Shown: piece after piece, positions 54,101 to 64,000 of the stretch
Position numbering within the stretch: position 1 is the stretch's first letter
Layout of the letters: every line of letters starts with the position of its first letter
Made by a program: the position numbers and the translations under genes
Notes under the pieces: model-generated
Seen by the model: the letters and a program-made list of their open reading frames with translations, nothing else
Database searches by the model: none
Told to the model about the DNA's origin: nothing
From: Berberis thunbergii
Lineage: Eukaryota > Streptophyta > Magnoliopsida > Ranunculales > Berberidaceae
Direction: 5' to 3'
DNA: 64,000 bases
Assembly: GCA_003290165.1 (NCBI GenBank)
Contig: QNQO01007585.1
Location: forward strand, 124,001 to 188,000

Positions 54101-57100
54101 TGTTTTATATTTACAAATATGTTATTATAGAAAATATCTCAACCCTCGACATTTTCCTAACTTTCAATCCTATCTCTAATCCCTTACTTACAATGAAAAG
54201 CCTAATCCCTTAGTCACAGTGAGAAGCCTAGCTGATTTTATATATATAAGACGATTTTTATTAAATTTTAGGGGTGGAGATGAGAAAGGTTTTCCTAATC
54301 AACCTGGCTGAGAGACGCACAATTTAATTGCTAATAAGCTCTCCCCACCCAAACATGAAATCAAACATTATATCTTTCAGAGCCCCTTAACCTTGACCGA
54401 AGTGCTATAAAGAAGCTTTAATATTATGAATCGCTTGCTCAGTAGAGCTACTATGGTCATTGAACATGCAATTATTTCGTTCTTTCCAAATGAGCCACAT
54501 GATGGCATGAGGTGTGCATCTCCGTAGCCAGTTTCCTATTGGCGACATGGGACTTTGGATGACCAACCTTCTAACTACTCAACTTGAGGACCTTGGGTTG
54601 CTCTCCAAACTTCAAATTCATTTAGGAAGGACCAGATGAGCTTAGAAAAATACAGCGACAATAGTATGGTTTACTTTTCATCATGCGAAGAACAAAGGCA
54701 ACTGATGATGACCAGAGTTACCTCTTTACACAATCATTAGTGCCTTGCCATGGCGGGCAGTCCATACAAAGAACCTGGGAGGAGATTAGAAATCCAAATT
54801 TTTTTAGCAAAGGCGCAGAATTGATGTTGCTGGGCGATTGCTCAACTCTGGTTGACTAAGGTCTTAGGGTTTAGCGTCTTACAAAAGGAATTAACTGTGA
54901 AGCCTTTGGAATCTTCTTTCCATTTGATTTGATTTTGTTCGAATAAATCCGCGTGGAAAGAGCTGTGATCGCCCTTATTAACTTCAAGAATAGTGTCTGT
55001 TGAAATCTGGTTGTGTGGAGGAGATGGTCTTCCAAATGCATTATCTGTTTGGTGTGGTGATTGCTTTGTTATACCGCCATATTTTCTGCTATTATCGACC
55101 TTCAAAGAGATTGAGGCTTGTGTACATACCTCAAAACCCATTTACCAACAAAGCTCTACACTTGAGCTAGATGCACTTGATCCCAAAGCCCCTTAAGTAC
55201 ACTCTGTCCCAAGGAATCAGGTGGGATTTCCAAGCAGAAGGCTTTGTCTTTCATAGGAAGTCTCTCATTTGTGTTGCCAATTAGCTGATTTTATTGAAGT
55301 GGTACAATGAAGATCAGTGGACTTTCCAGAATAGATTTAATAAGAGTTAAATGGCCCCGTTCCCGTTTGCTGACGAGCTTGCATTGCCACGTGCTCGAGC
55401 ATTCCTCTCCACAACAATGTCCAAACTTGCTTGGATTTGAAATAATCCTGAAAGGCTGGTCAATTTATGTAGTCTGGAAGGTGCCTACCTAGCAGCTAAG
55501 AAAATCAGTGAGGGTTTGGATGTTTGAAGCCCCACCGCAACAAGATAGGATACTTTACGAAGACTAATGCAAATACCAGCGACAGGTTGAAACCATGAGG
55601 ATCAGCTTAAGATTTTCAGTCTGTTCAGTCGAATCAGTCTTAGTGTTCAACATGATATGCACATCATCCATATATTGGAGAACTGGAAGAGCAGTCTGAT
55701 CTTTGACTCAAACCAAGATATTATAACTTCGTGATTGGCTTTTAAGATCATAGAGAAGAGGGCTCCAGCTACCACCAGAAATATCGGAGAAAGAGTGGTC
55801 TCCCTGTCTAATTCCCTTTGAGATCTTGGAAACCCTTCAAGAGCATCATTGGTTTCAAACTTTTAATAGAGAAGCTAGCTGTAGACAAACAACACTTGAT
55901 CCAAACTCTCCACTTTTGAAACCCATTCTCCCGAGCATATAATCAACGAATCTCTGCTTACACTATCAAATGATTTGGAAATTTCAAGTTTTTGCACATA
56001 ATTCAGGTTGCCTGTTGGAGTTTCTTGTGTCAAGCAGCTCATTCACAAGGGAGGAGCAGTCAATGGTTTTGTCAATTGAAGATGTCAGCTTTTGAAATGG
56101 AGAGATGAAATGCTGGAGAGTTTGTTTATTCTAGAAGATAGGACTTTGGCTATGATCTTGTACTAGTGTTTAATAGGCCGGGGTCTGCAATCTGAGTTAT
56201 CATTGGCACCATCCTTTTTAGGGACAAGGACAATGGCTGTTGTATTGAACCACCAATCTAAGAACCCAGTTTTGTTGAAGTATGGTTAATCTTCATGATG
56301 TTGTTGTTAACGAAAGAATGACCATTTTCAAGGAAATCAATGGACATATCATCAATCTGTGGCGCAGTTTTTTTTTCTTCAAGCTTTTTATTGCTCAGAG
56401 ATGTTGCCTGAGAATATTTGGGGTTGAGCTTGCATCTCGGCAAAGAGATCACCGAAGAAAGAAATGATGTGCGATTTGATGGAACTCTGGTCATCAATTG
56501 TCGAGCGCCATCAAATTGAAGACATTCCAATTAACAACCCCTTCTATAATATGCAAAACCATGAAAGCACTTGCATCCAACGTCACCGACCTTGCCCCAT
56601 TTTAAGCCTAATTTCCTGTTTTGTTGAGTAAGTCTTGTTTTTGAAGCCCCGCAGCCTCTGTCGAAGGTTTGTCTTTCACGTCATTTAGCATCAAGATGCT
56701 ACCTTCTGCTTCTTTAGCATCCAACTCCTGAATGGTAGATTTGCAATAATTGATTTTGTGTACAGTCCCATCAGCATTAATTCCAGAATTCATCTTCCTT
56801 TCAGCCCAGTTAGCATCTCAATCACTGTGTGCTTTGATTGAGTCATAGTGCCATGGCCACTGACAGAGCCGGGATTTCATTCAAGGGGGGTGGAATGCTG
56901 AATCAAGACTTTAGTAGTTAAACAAATATGTTATATTCAACAAAGTTATAAAATAAGTATGTAAACTTTGTTAGTTAGGTATAAGGTTTTACAAATGAAG
57001 GCGAGTTAAGTTAGGTATCGTTTCTCTTTTCTTTCATTCTACAAGATTTTACGAAGTCTTTCACCCACATGCCCTAAGTGCATGTGCCTCAACCAAGTAA

Positions 57101-59217
57101 TATCACTAGAATCATTTGCAGTCTCATAAACTGCGGCACCACCTTGTGGTTAAGACATACAAAATTACCTCTTTTAACTACTTTTGTAACCACCATTGCA
57201 CCACAGCCTTGAGAACACAATTTGACATAATTATTTTATACTTTTCTAGACTAGGTTCTTTTTAAAATGGAACATACTTGACATCTTTAAATCTCAAACC
57301 ATACCATGACAAATCTACCTATCCCTTTTGCCTTGCAACCACAATCATCACCCATAAAAAATATATATAAATATAAAATAAATAAAAAAATCAGTCCATT
57401 CTTCAGTAGAACACCATAATGATGATATTGATAACAAAACACTCGTTAGTCTTTAATTCAACGTCACTTTGGCAACATTATAGTATATATGTTGTGTGCT
57501 TTTTTTTTTCGTTTTTGTATATATGTATTTTTATTTGGCTTTGATTTTGAGACAATCTTTCATCCAATGGCCTTTCGGTGATAATGGCACACAACTTTTG
57601 CCAGAGCCTTTGACCCATTTCTCGATTTGGATTGTCTTTTACCATTAGATATTTTTAGATATTTAGATTCTCAGAACTTCCCTTAACAATTCAATAGGTT
57701 GACAATAAGCCTAATGAATTAATATATGTTATTAAACAAAGTAATGTTGTCTGATAATCATTTGGAAAAGTTGGTTGTTTCACAAGGAAAAACTTGTTTT
57801 GCATGTATCTTACTAATGCTCAAAATTTTTCCTTGACAATGGCTTCCTTTGTGATTTTTTTCTTCTCATTCATGAAATAATAAAGTTTACAGACCTCAAT
57901 GCATGTTGATTTTCAAGTTGTTCAAATCCTCATTTTTTTTCTCGGACTTATCATCTCAAGCAGCCTCCAAATTGTCATAACTTTGCATTGCCACATGCAT
58001 AAATTATTCTTCAAATTGAACTTCTCAAACTTACCGACTATAGTGGTGACCACCTTCTAAACTCTAACTTGGTTTTTTTTTTTTTTGCTATGTTCTTTGT
58101 AACTTCCATTCACCAACCATTATCACACAAAGTAAATTAAAAATCCCAAGAGGATTTGCTTACACGCCTATAAAAGATCCAAGGTCCTCATGAAAGCTTA
58201 ACCACACTGAACCCATAGGTTGGGGAAGAAACTTGCAAAAACCGCACTTAGAATCTATGTAGTTAAATCGTTAATCGGACCCTAATCAGTTAAGGAGCGA
58301 TATGAGATTTATCGTGATTAATCAGAATTAATTGAAATTAATCTGCCTACATTTTATACACATTTTCTCTATTCTTCTATAATATGTTTGCTACAATTTT
58401 TTTTAACATTAATGTATATTGAAGTAGTGGACATCACATACCACAATTTAAGGCAAATCATAACAAAATAAAAATTCAATGTTAGATAAAGGTGTTTTCC
58501 ATATTCCTTGGTCGTTTTTGTCTCTTCTTATATATATACACACACACGTTTTATTGTTGTATGAGTTATAGTATTAATGAGGTCAAGGAAAATTTAGAAT
58601 AATTAACATTAATCTTCTCTCGTTTATTTATAAATTTAACGTAGACCGAATAATCTGTGAATTTCGAAAGCGATTAATCGGCAAGAAATCGCCGATTTCT
58701 TGGGCTAGATATTGTTGAAACGATTAATTCGAAAACCATAACCGCTATTAGCGAGAAGAGACCAATCACCGATTTAATACCATAGCTTAGAATGCAAAAG
58801 GAAATTAAAGCAATAGCACATACGACAAGAGAAATATAATGTGGTTTGGCAAGATTACTTGGATCCACTGAGCAATAGAAGCTGCAAGAATTTATTTTCT
58901 CCATGTATGCTCCTATACGTCAAAGATTATCTTCTGATTGGGAGGACAACACCAACTCACTGCATCCTCAGACCCAAAGGGTCCTCGAAGCTTACAGCCT
59001 CCAACTGCTCTCTTCTCCGGAGGGCCACAATTGAGAGCCGTTGTTAATTCCCCCAGGCTGGACATGTATACGAGTCCCTACTCCTAAACAAGAATCCCAT
59101 TGAACATAGTTGGGATAAATTTTTTATCCTTTACTCTTAGTTTTGTTCAATACATGTTCTGATGAAATATGTCCACTAGATTCTTTTTAGTTTTCGACTA
59201 GATAAGAATTTATAGTT

Positions 59218-59255
<38 letters not shown>

Positions 59256-60610
59256 AAGAGTGAAAATAGTTGCATTATATTATTGTAGCGGATCCTTACG
59301 AATCTTGTCGTCCTTACAAGGTTATTCACTGAATATGAGTGTAGGTGATAATGGCTGCAATTTGGTGATAGAAAATGAATGTCAATTAGTAATGATGTAA
59401 TTGATTGCCTTTATGGCAATAATCTCTGACTTTAGCACTAATTTTTTCTTGGATTGGAGATTGACTTCTAGTCTCATTGCTCTCATCCCCAAAGTGCAGG
59501 GTACTATGCCCATTAGGGAATTTAGACCCATTAGCCTATTATTTAAGAAATCTTAGCTCTGGAATTAAGCAATTCATGAACATCTTGGTATTCCCTTTTC
59601 AAACAGCAGCAGTGGAAGGCTGAAAGTTGATTGATAGTCCTCTTATTGCTAACTGGTTGATTGATAGCACTCACTAGACATCAAGTTTAAGAAGCTTGTC
59701 ATTGTTTGCAAGCTAGACTTCCCTAAAGCCTTTGACACTGATCTAGCAATTTATTGATTATGTCCTGACAAGGATGCATTTTGGTTCAAAATGTAGAAAA
59801 GCTCTACCCTTCTCCACCCTGCTACCTTTTCCCATAAAGTTAATGAGAACCCTGTCAGGGGATTTAGGCAAGGGGGTTACAGATAACAACTCTGAAAATA
59901 TTAGTCTCGTGAAGTGGGCTGATGCATGTAAACCAAAAGAAGAGGGAGGCTTGGGCCTGCATGTGTCTCAGGATTGTGTACTATAATCTGTTAAATGCGT
60001 AAGGACACTTTTCTCCGACTGTCTCACATAATACTTGCATGGTTTTTGCATATTGTATGGTATAAATTTCATCTGCCCAGCTTTGTTCAACTTATTTTGC
60101 TTCTCGAATAAGAAAGTATGTCATTTCCTTCTATCATCATTTAAGCTTTGGTTAAACCCCATGGATCAGAACTGATATTGAATGTTATCCACTATCCAGG
60201 TTAGTGGAGTGCAGCAAACTTATCATCAATTTCACCATGAGGGTGTTCCCCGTATCTTGAGCCAGCAGCAACTCACAGCCCAAGTGTTTGTGGGAAGAAT
60301 TCTCGTGGGTATTCCGACAATACTACTAGTGAAGTTTTGTAGCAAGGTTCTTGCTAAATGGATACTTCCAGTGGTGTCCAACACCTTGAGCATCCCGATC
60401 AAGTCGTCTGGATATATCGCATCGCTAAATGGATCCATTAAATATAAAAAATCGTATAATAGCAAGCAATCGAGCTACTTACAGAAGCTCTTTGCCTCCT
60501 CCAAGGAGTCATTTGATGTTGATACTGGAATAAGGTTCCTCCAATATGCTGGCCTCGCATGGTCAGTTGTAGATCTTGTACCTTCTATATTCTCTCATAT
60601 AGGATTGTAA
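45131..60610 (+). CDS. LPPD: Lipid phosphate phosphatase delta (long-chain base 1-phosphate phosphatase)
   Basis: Eight exons join in phase: 45131-45295, 45384-45479, 45573-45647, 45755-45885, 45987-46087, 46173-46301, 46387-46502 and 60200-60610, with GT..AG at every border, giving 407 residues (about the size of the Arabidopsis protein). The product is a multi-span endoplasmic-reticulum phosphatase of the PAP2 superfamily that dephosphorylates sphingoid long-chain base 1-phosphates. The catalytic signature is complete: K-x6-RP (KDLVSAPRP), PSSHT, and R-x5-H-x3-D (RIYLGMHSMID). Start MESILCMWQVL and end DLVPSIFSHIGL match the family termini. No stop or shift is seen, so the gene looks intact. 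Exon 8 encodes the conserved GVQQTYHQFHHEGVPRI segment, so the distant exon is needed for a full protein. The final intron is 13,697 bp and full of transposons. Confidence 0.95.
47060..47890 (+). mobile_element. LINE ORF2 C-terminal relic
   Basis: The plus strand reads SSFYDHLAKTSILNGVYFLP and KIFFFMWGVYGLGLPL, then further on HCPIAYDIW-like and a W-x-x-R-N-x-x-x-F-like segment. This is the zf-RVT layout of plant LINEs with several shifts. It ends near an A-rich stretch at 47880. No target duplication was identified. Confidence 0.45.
48860..49510. repeat. GTGTCGGACACG-rich repeat element
   Basis: Both edges are dense in GACACG, GTGTCGGA and their complements (48880-48950 and 49420-49495) in roughly inverted order, with an AT-rich core. 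The pattern suggests a small TIR element, but I could not fix its ends. A frame at 49417-49683 (VSWCLYIRQLEWLRKMVPWG) overlaps its right edge and is unassigned. Confidence 0.35.
50117..51396. mobile_element. Non-autonomous hAT element 3
   Basis: A perfect 12-bp terminal inverted repeat, TAGGGGTGGGCA, begins and ends it. Flanks are TTTGGCAT and GTTGGCAT (7 of 8 match), the 8-bp hAT target duplication. Subterminal CGGGATGGGA-type repeats are shared with the hAT element at 4339-5420. No transposase and no recognisable captured gene were seen. A short RTE-type LINE tail has inserted inside it. Confidence 0.8.
50639..50745 (+). mobile_element. RTE-type LINE tail
   Basis: A 107-bp insertion contains GTAGCCGACCCC and ends in a TGATGATGATGA tail, the 3' end typical of plant RTE-clade LINEs. 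A 19-bp duplication TGGTTTTGTGTAATTATGG flanks it exactly (50620-50638 and 50746-50764). It is inside hAT element 3, so it is younger. Confidence 0.8.
51405..52600. other. AT-rich intron sequence
   Basis: No element ends or coding signals were found. A short direct duplication lies at about 51732 and 51786 (AATCTTATTTTAAATTAT). Confidence 0.3.
52640..54200. repeat. Three diverged direct repeats
   Basis: Copies near 52640-52980, 53360-53570 and 53930-54180 share the order GACATGAAATGCATTA, then TTTTCATTGGAAAGAT, then a CCACATGTACATTCCA-type segment and ATGTTTTATATTTACAAAT. They suggest an old local duplication or decayed copies of one element. The SINE at 52981-53082 interrupts the pattern after the first copy. 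Confidence 0.5.
52981..53082 (-). mobile_element. tRNA-derived SINE, copy 1
   Basis: On the minus strand it begins ATGGTAGCTTGGTTGGATGG (box A-like), then GGTTTAACCCC and TTGGGTTCTATACCCA (box B-like), then an A-rich tail. Flanks are AAACAATGTCA and AAACATGTCA, a near-matching target duplication. It is about 80% alike by eye to the SINE at 61809-61911. Confidence 0.7.
54270..56850 (-). mobile_element. Decayed LINE with RT and C-terminal remnants
   Basis: The minus strand carries LQYMDDVHIML near 55685, the RT catalytic box with Met for Ala, preceded by a degraded R-Q-G-D segment near 55800. Near the 3' end, AIMWLIWKERNNCMFNDHSS (54500-54440) is the W-x-x-R-N-x-x-x-F region after RT. Frames 56530-56258 and 56793-56608 may be upstream ORF2. 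Stops are frequent. The element edges are approximate. Confidence 0.6.
56851..58246. other. AT-rich intron sequence
   Basis: No gene or element end is supported. It includes GAGCCGGGATTTCATTCAAG near 56866, reminiscent of dispersed plant repeats, and several poly-T tracts. Confidence 0.3.
58255..58785. mobile_element. hAT-type MITE (element 4)
   Basis: An exact 8-bp duplication CTTAGAAT flanks it (58247-58254 and 58786-58793). Terminal inverted repeats are CTATGTAGTTAAATCG at the left and the complement of CTATGGTATTAAATCG at the right. Its interior is AT-rich with GATTAATCGG motifs and no coding. It is a different family from the TAGGGGTGGGCA elements. Confidence 0.8.
59221..59251. repeat. 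(AT)n microsatellite
   Basis: A run of about 15 AT units in the LPPD intron. Confidence 0.9.
59460..59990 (+). mobile_element. LINE RT relic near the LPPD last exon
   Basis: The plus strand reads LIALIPKVQGTMPIREFRPI, then CKLDFPKAFD (RT Asp motif), then WADACKPKEEGGLGLHV, the segment downstream of the palm. Large internal parts are missing and frames shift. It is sense to LPPD and ends about 200 bp before exon 8. Confidence 0.65.
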
Positions 60611-60929
60611 CATCGAGGCAGATTGCTGTATATCAGTTATGAGCACTTGTTCCTTGCTCTTTAGGAGGCTGTATTATGAATATATAATACGAGCAAGAAC
60701 ACCTGTCTATTTTGTACGTCATATTTTTTTTCTCGGAAACAATTTAATGCGTTTGACTTAGAACAGTGTGTTTCCAATTCATCTTTACCAGCGATGAAGT
60801 CAGTCGTTAGTCCAAAAAAGTTCCAGTACATAAGGGCCCCATTACAAAAGAGTAGAACTTTTGAGAACAACTTATGTGAACTTCACACATTTTGAATCCT
60901 GTGTGAGGGAAGCTAAACCAATAGGCTCC
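60611..60929 (+). other. LPPD 3' UTR and flank
   Basis: The stop codon TAA ends at 60610. A possible near-upstream polyadenylation element (ATATATAATAC) lies at 60679-60690. No other gene is seen before the next element. Confidence 0.35.
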
Positions 60930-61678
60930 CACTTTTTAACACCGCCACTTTTGCTAAAGCAAACCATCACCCCCTTATTTTTTTGAATGTGTTGAAGGAC
61001 ACCATTAATATAAACCACTGTCTTGCACATTGTTCATCTTCTTCTCTCTTAACAGCAACAGACGTAGCAGCACCACCGCACGAGCCACACCATATCCTCT
61101 CTTCCTCTTCTATTTTGTTGTTCTTCTTCTTCTTCTCTACCACCGACGGCACCACCTTATCCCTGCCTCCTGCTCTTTCTCACTTCGTTTTCTTCTTCAT
61201 TTCATCCCATTTTTCTCTGTTTTCTTTCTCCTTCCCCTTCGAGTAGATTCCTACGAGTGGAGAAATCCCCCACCCCATGCGCAGGAGCCTGCATTGGCAT
61301 GGGGGCAAAAAATGTTTGCCCTCACAAAGGCCTCTGCAACCCATCTTCGTGGAGACATTTACGAGGGCAAAAAAGGGGGAAAATAGAGGAGGCGGGGGTC
61401 GGGAGGGACGTCCGGTGGGGTGGTTGTTGTTGTTCCGTCCCTGTTGTTCTTGAGAAGAGAGAAGAAGAAGAAAAATATATTTGAATAAGAGAAGAAGAAG
61501 AAGATAGGGGAAGAGGGAAAAGGTACAGCCAGCGGTGGAGGGCGGGGTGGTGGTGGTGCTTGATGTAGAAGAGCGAGAGAGAAAAAGAGAGGTGGTAGTG
61601 TGTTTTTTTATTTAAATTTATGGTGTCCTTCGTTAAGTGGTTGTGTCTATCAACAAAAGTGGTGGTGTCAAAAAGTGC
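60930..61678. mobile_element. Short TIR element with a CTT-rich core
   Basis: Left end CACTTTTTAACACCGCCACT matches the complement of the right end, CACTTTTTGACACCACCACT. Further in, AAGGACACCATTAATA pairs with the complement of TTATGGTGTCCTT. The core is CTTCTTC and TTTCTC rich, and its open frames on both strands are low-complexity. No clear target duplication, so the class is open. Confidence 0.55.
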
Positions 61679-61808
61679 GAGCCAAACCAAAATAATGCAT
61701 CCTTTTTTGGGTGGATGATATTGGAAGACTAATTTATGTGGAACTAGGTTTTTTTTAGCACAACTGTGTGAAACTAGTTTAACTATGTCACAGCACAATG
61801 TTGTCATT

Positions 61809-61911
61809 GCCAATGGTAGCCTGGTTGGATGGTTAAGGCTATGGTGGTTTAACCCCCACGTCTTGGGTTTTATACCCATTGGCGACACGCTTGCCTTTCA
61901 AAAAAAAAAAA
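61809..61911 (+). mobile_element. tRNA-derived SINE, copy 2
   Basis: An exact 15-bp duplication CACAATGTTGTCATT flanks it (61794-61808 and 61912-61926). Box A-like GGTAGCCTGGTTGGATGG and box B-like TTGGGTTTTATACCCA are followed by a short GC-containing body and an A12 tail. The clean duplication and tail suggest it is younger than the copy in the LPPD intron. Confidence 0.85.
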
Positions 61912-62054
61912 CACAATGTTGTCATTTCACCCACTCGTTTGTGGCATTGTGTTAATTTCAACTTGTACCACTCCAAATTCTTGAAGGGATGAAGGACCAC
62001 TGCAAATTTTTTTTTTTTTTTTTGTAAAAGTACAGTACAAAACACTATTTTTGT

Positions 62055-62362
62055 CAATGTTGTAAAAAATCGTTAGGTGGTAAGTAGACAGCGAGTAGGG
62101 GACTAGCGCCTAGAGGGTAGGCGGGGGCCTATGTCGATTTTTTTTGTATTATTTTATAAAAGTTAACCATAATAGCATATAAATTACTTACAATTCAATG
62201 CCAAGATACATATGCAAAATGAGAAAAAATAAATTAATAAAAAAATAGAGCCTTAATTTTTTTAGAATTGAGAATAAATAAATAAACAAAAAGTTTAAAA
62301 ACCCGCCCAGGCAACGACCACCTAGCGTCTAGTCCTTGCCTAGGCCGTTTTTTAGAACACTG
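62055..62362. mobile_element. MITE of about 308 bp
   Basis: Terminal inverted repeats are CAATGTTGTAAAAAATCG at the left and the complement of CAGTGTTCTAAAAAACGG at the right, continuing into inverted GGACTAGCGCCTAG-like and CTAGGCAAGGACTAGACGC arms. Flanking ATTTTTGT and ATTTTGTT could be a decayed 8-bp duplication. The centre is AT-rich. Confidence 0.65.
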
Positions 62363-62695
62363 ATTTTGTTCTTTCAACCTCTTCCAAATGCCAACAAAGC
62401 GTCCATTAGAGCATCCACAGTAAGCAAGGTAAAATCGCATTTAAAAAAATGTACACCTATTTAGGTATGAATTTATTTTACCCACAATAGCCTTACCACT
62501 CCACCTCATATGGCAAGGGAATCATAAGATTTTGTTAGCCATGAATAATACTTCACCTCTCATATTTGGGGTTAGACTTTGACGAGTCATTGGGATGGCA
62601 TGGCGGTGACACCATCTTAGATAGTGCCTAGGCTTGGGTTGTCAAATATGACAATCCAATAAAAAAACAACGATTAAAAGGGCTCACTGAGATTG
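62363..62695. other. Intergenic stretch
   Basis: It contains GAGCATCCACAGTAAGCAAG, a phrase common at ends of dispersed plant repeats, but I could not define an element. No gene is supported. Confidence 0.3.
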
Positions 62696-64000
62696 GTTTT
62701 TTTTTTTTTTGTTGAAGCATTATGCATATATTAAACTAAAGCAAAATTACAAATAAGTTTACCGACAATTAGCAAGTTCATGAGCTTTACCGTTAAGCTC
62801 ACGTGGAATATAGTTACAGAACCATTGGCTATGAAGTGAAAGTAAATGTTTAATGTTGCTAATAAGCGATTGCCACATCCAACATCTCGTGGTAAGGCTT
62901 GTCTGATCCTGAGAGTGCTAAAGAGATATCAGAGAGCCTGAATCACCGAGCAAAAAACTTGTGTCCAAACGTCTACTTTGGATTAACAAAAGGGTCGCCT
63001 CTGCAGCAAAACACTTAGCCATAGTGCTATCTGCAACTTTGCCAGAGATGGGAGATGAAATCCTTGCGATGACTCTACTAGTAGCATATGCCGCTAAGAA
63101 TCCAACTACACCTTTCTGTGTAGAAGCAAAGAAGCAAGCATCATAAGTGATCATCATCATATCCGGTGTAAGGTTGGGGGGAATAGGTCTAGCACTTGTG
63201 CCCAAGTTGTTGAGGTGATGGTGTCTAACCGCTTGTAATTGAGCCTGGAAAAGGGCAAGTCGAGGGGAGCTATGGGGATTCAGGTTTTGGTCTGTGAGGG
63301 GGATGGAGGGGAGTGGGTTGGATGTATGTCCATGGTTTGTATGGGGCTCAGCTATATCACTTGTAGATTGTAGAATTGTGGGATAGTCGATGACGACCTT
63401 TTTCAGGACCTGGGAAATGTTTATTGGATTTGGGGAAGTGGAATTGTTTGTAGGTGTGTGGAACCATTGTTTTCGCCAAGTTTCCCAAGTTTTCAATAAA
63501 GAAGTCTTGAAGTGCGAAATGATAAATTTGAGTTTATTGAAAATGTTGTCATTGCAGAATAGCCATAAATTGTGGAGAATGGTTGTGAATTGGGATAACA
63601 TTTCCTATTTGGCAAGAGTGTGAGAGGACGTTGTATTCCACAAAAGGATAAGGCTGTAGAGATGGTTGGAGTCATGAAATTGGCCCAACTAATGGAAAGT
63701 GGGGTGAGATGCCAAAGTCTGGAGACAACCAAGCACAGGAAAAAAATGTGAGGAATATCTTCCTGGTGATTGTGGCAGAAGACACTAATTGTCAATGAGG
63801 ACATGAACCCTATTAAGATTTGTCAATGTAGGCAGTATGTCTTGCGAGATTTTCCAAAGAAGGAAGAGGCGCTAGTTGGCCTTGATCTGCCATAGTTCGC
63901 GAAGAAGTTTGGCCAGGAGGGTTGGATTCAAGTCCTGAGAGGTGGAAGATGCCCGAAGTTCCGTGAGGAATGCTTTAGTGGCACTTTTAACATAGAAGGC
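62696..64000 (-). mobile_element. LINE 3' half running off the window (LINE-K)
   Basis: The minus strand ends in an A tail (T12 on plus at 62699-62710). The frame 63804-63493 holds CHNHQEDIPHIFFLCLVVSR (zf-RVT). 63601-62918 (227 residues) has NLWLFCNDNIFNKLK and then an RNase H-like domain (ITYDACFFASTQKGVVGFLA, FAAEATLLLIQSRRLD) with Asp and Glu in place. The relatively long frame suggests a younger copy than LINE-A. It belongs to another LINE family, since its 3' end lacks the CATCCCATAG signature. Confidence 0.75.

Larger units (their letters stand above)
46503..60199 (+). other. Giant seventh intron of LPPD
   Basis: Donor ATA|GTAAGC at 46502/46503 and acceptor ATCCAG|GTTAGT at 60199/60200 define it. 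It holds LINE fragments (47060-47890, 54270-56850, 59460-59990), hAT elements (50117-51396, 58255-58785), an RTE tail, a SINE and diverged repeats. The stretch 46503-47050 contains a hydrophobic minus-strand frame (46933-46697) I cannot identify. 56851-58250 holds AT-rich DNA with no gene. Confidence 0.9.

Noticed and set aside
61030..61888. Frames of 118 and 188 codons on opposite strands
   Set aside because: Both are low-complexity translations of CTT/GAA-rich DNA inside the TIR element and run across its edge.

Overview
The window is eudicot-like nuclear plant DNA: AT-rich, with interrupted host genes whose introns have GT..AG borders, and dominated by transposable elements (LINEs, Ty3/gypsy LTR elements, hAT elements, a CACTA-like end, SINEs and MITEs). 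I see no bacterial operons, rRNA, canonical tRNA or CRISPR. Two host genes can be supported. One is a small unrecognised minus-strand gene (467-3370, five in-phase exons, 114 residues). The other is the lipid phosphate phosphatase delta gene LPPD (45131-60610, plus strand, eight exons, 407 residues), whose last intron is 13.7 kb and packed with transposons.

Region 3.7-24 kb is a deep nest. A CACTA-like end (about 3690-5835) is split by a small hAT element (4339-5420, 8-bp target duplication) that carries three exons of a BRWD/PHIP-like WD40-bromodomain gene. Next comes a full-length L1-type LINE on the minus strand (LINE-A, 6128-23883, 15-bp target duplication). It is interrupted by an LTR retrotransposon (6489-12098, TSD CTCAA) and by three plus-strand LINE copies (15122-16848, 17176-17849, 18001-20599). 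The LTR retrotransposon has lost most of pol and carries a piece of 2-oxoglutarate dehydrogenase E1 coding sequence. Its gag is split by a second hAT element (8388-11156, TSD GCTCCCAC), which carries the promoter-proximal region and first exon of the gene for mitochondrial ribosomal protein L15. So three unrelated host-gene fragments ride on three mobile elements within about 7 kb. This is the most striking content of the window.

Region 24-44.7 kb holds more LINE copies sharing one 3' UTR, a roughly 70-bp tandem array (28999-29795), the antisense-ORF end of one gypsy element (30400-33870), a second gypsy element with paired LTRs, minus-strand gag and protease and an antisense Transposase_28-type ORF (35460-42899), and a foldback-like element with about 600-bp inverted arms (43040-44710).

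Region 44.7-64 kb is the LPPD gene and its downstream flank. The giant intron holds LINE fragments, two hAT elements, an RTE-type LINE tail, a tRNA-derived SINE and diverged direct repeats. Downstream lie a TIR element, a second SINE copy with a 15-bp duplication, a MITE and another LINE that runs off the end. Apart from LPPD and the small gene, every coding-like segment looks broken by stops or frameshifts.
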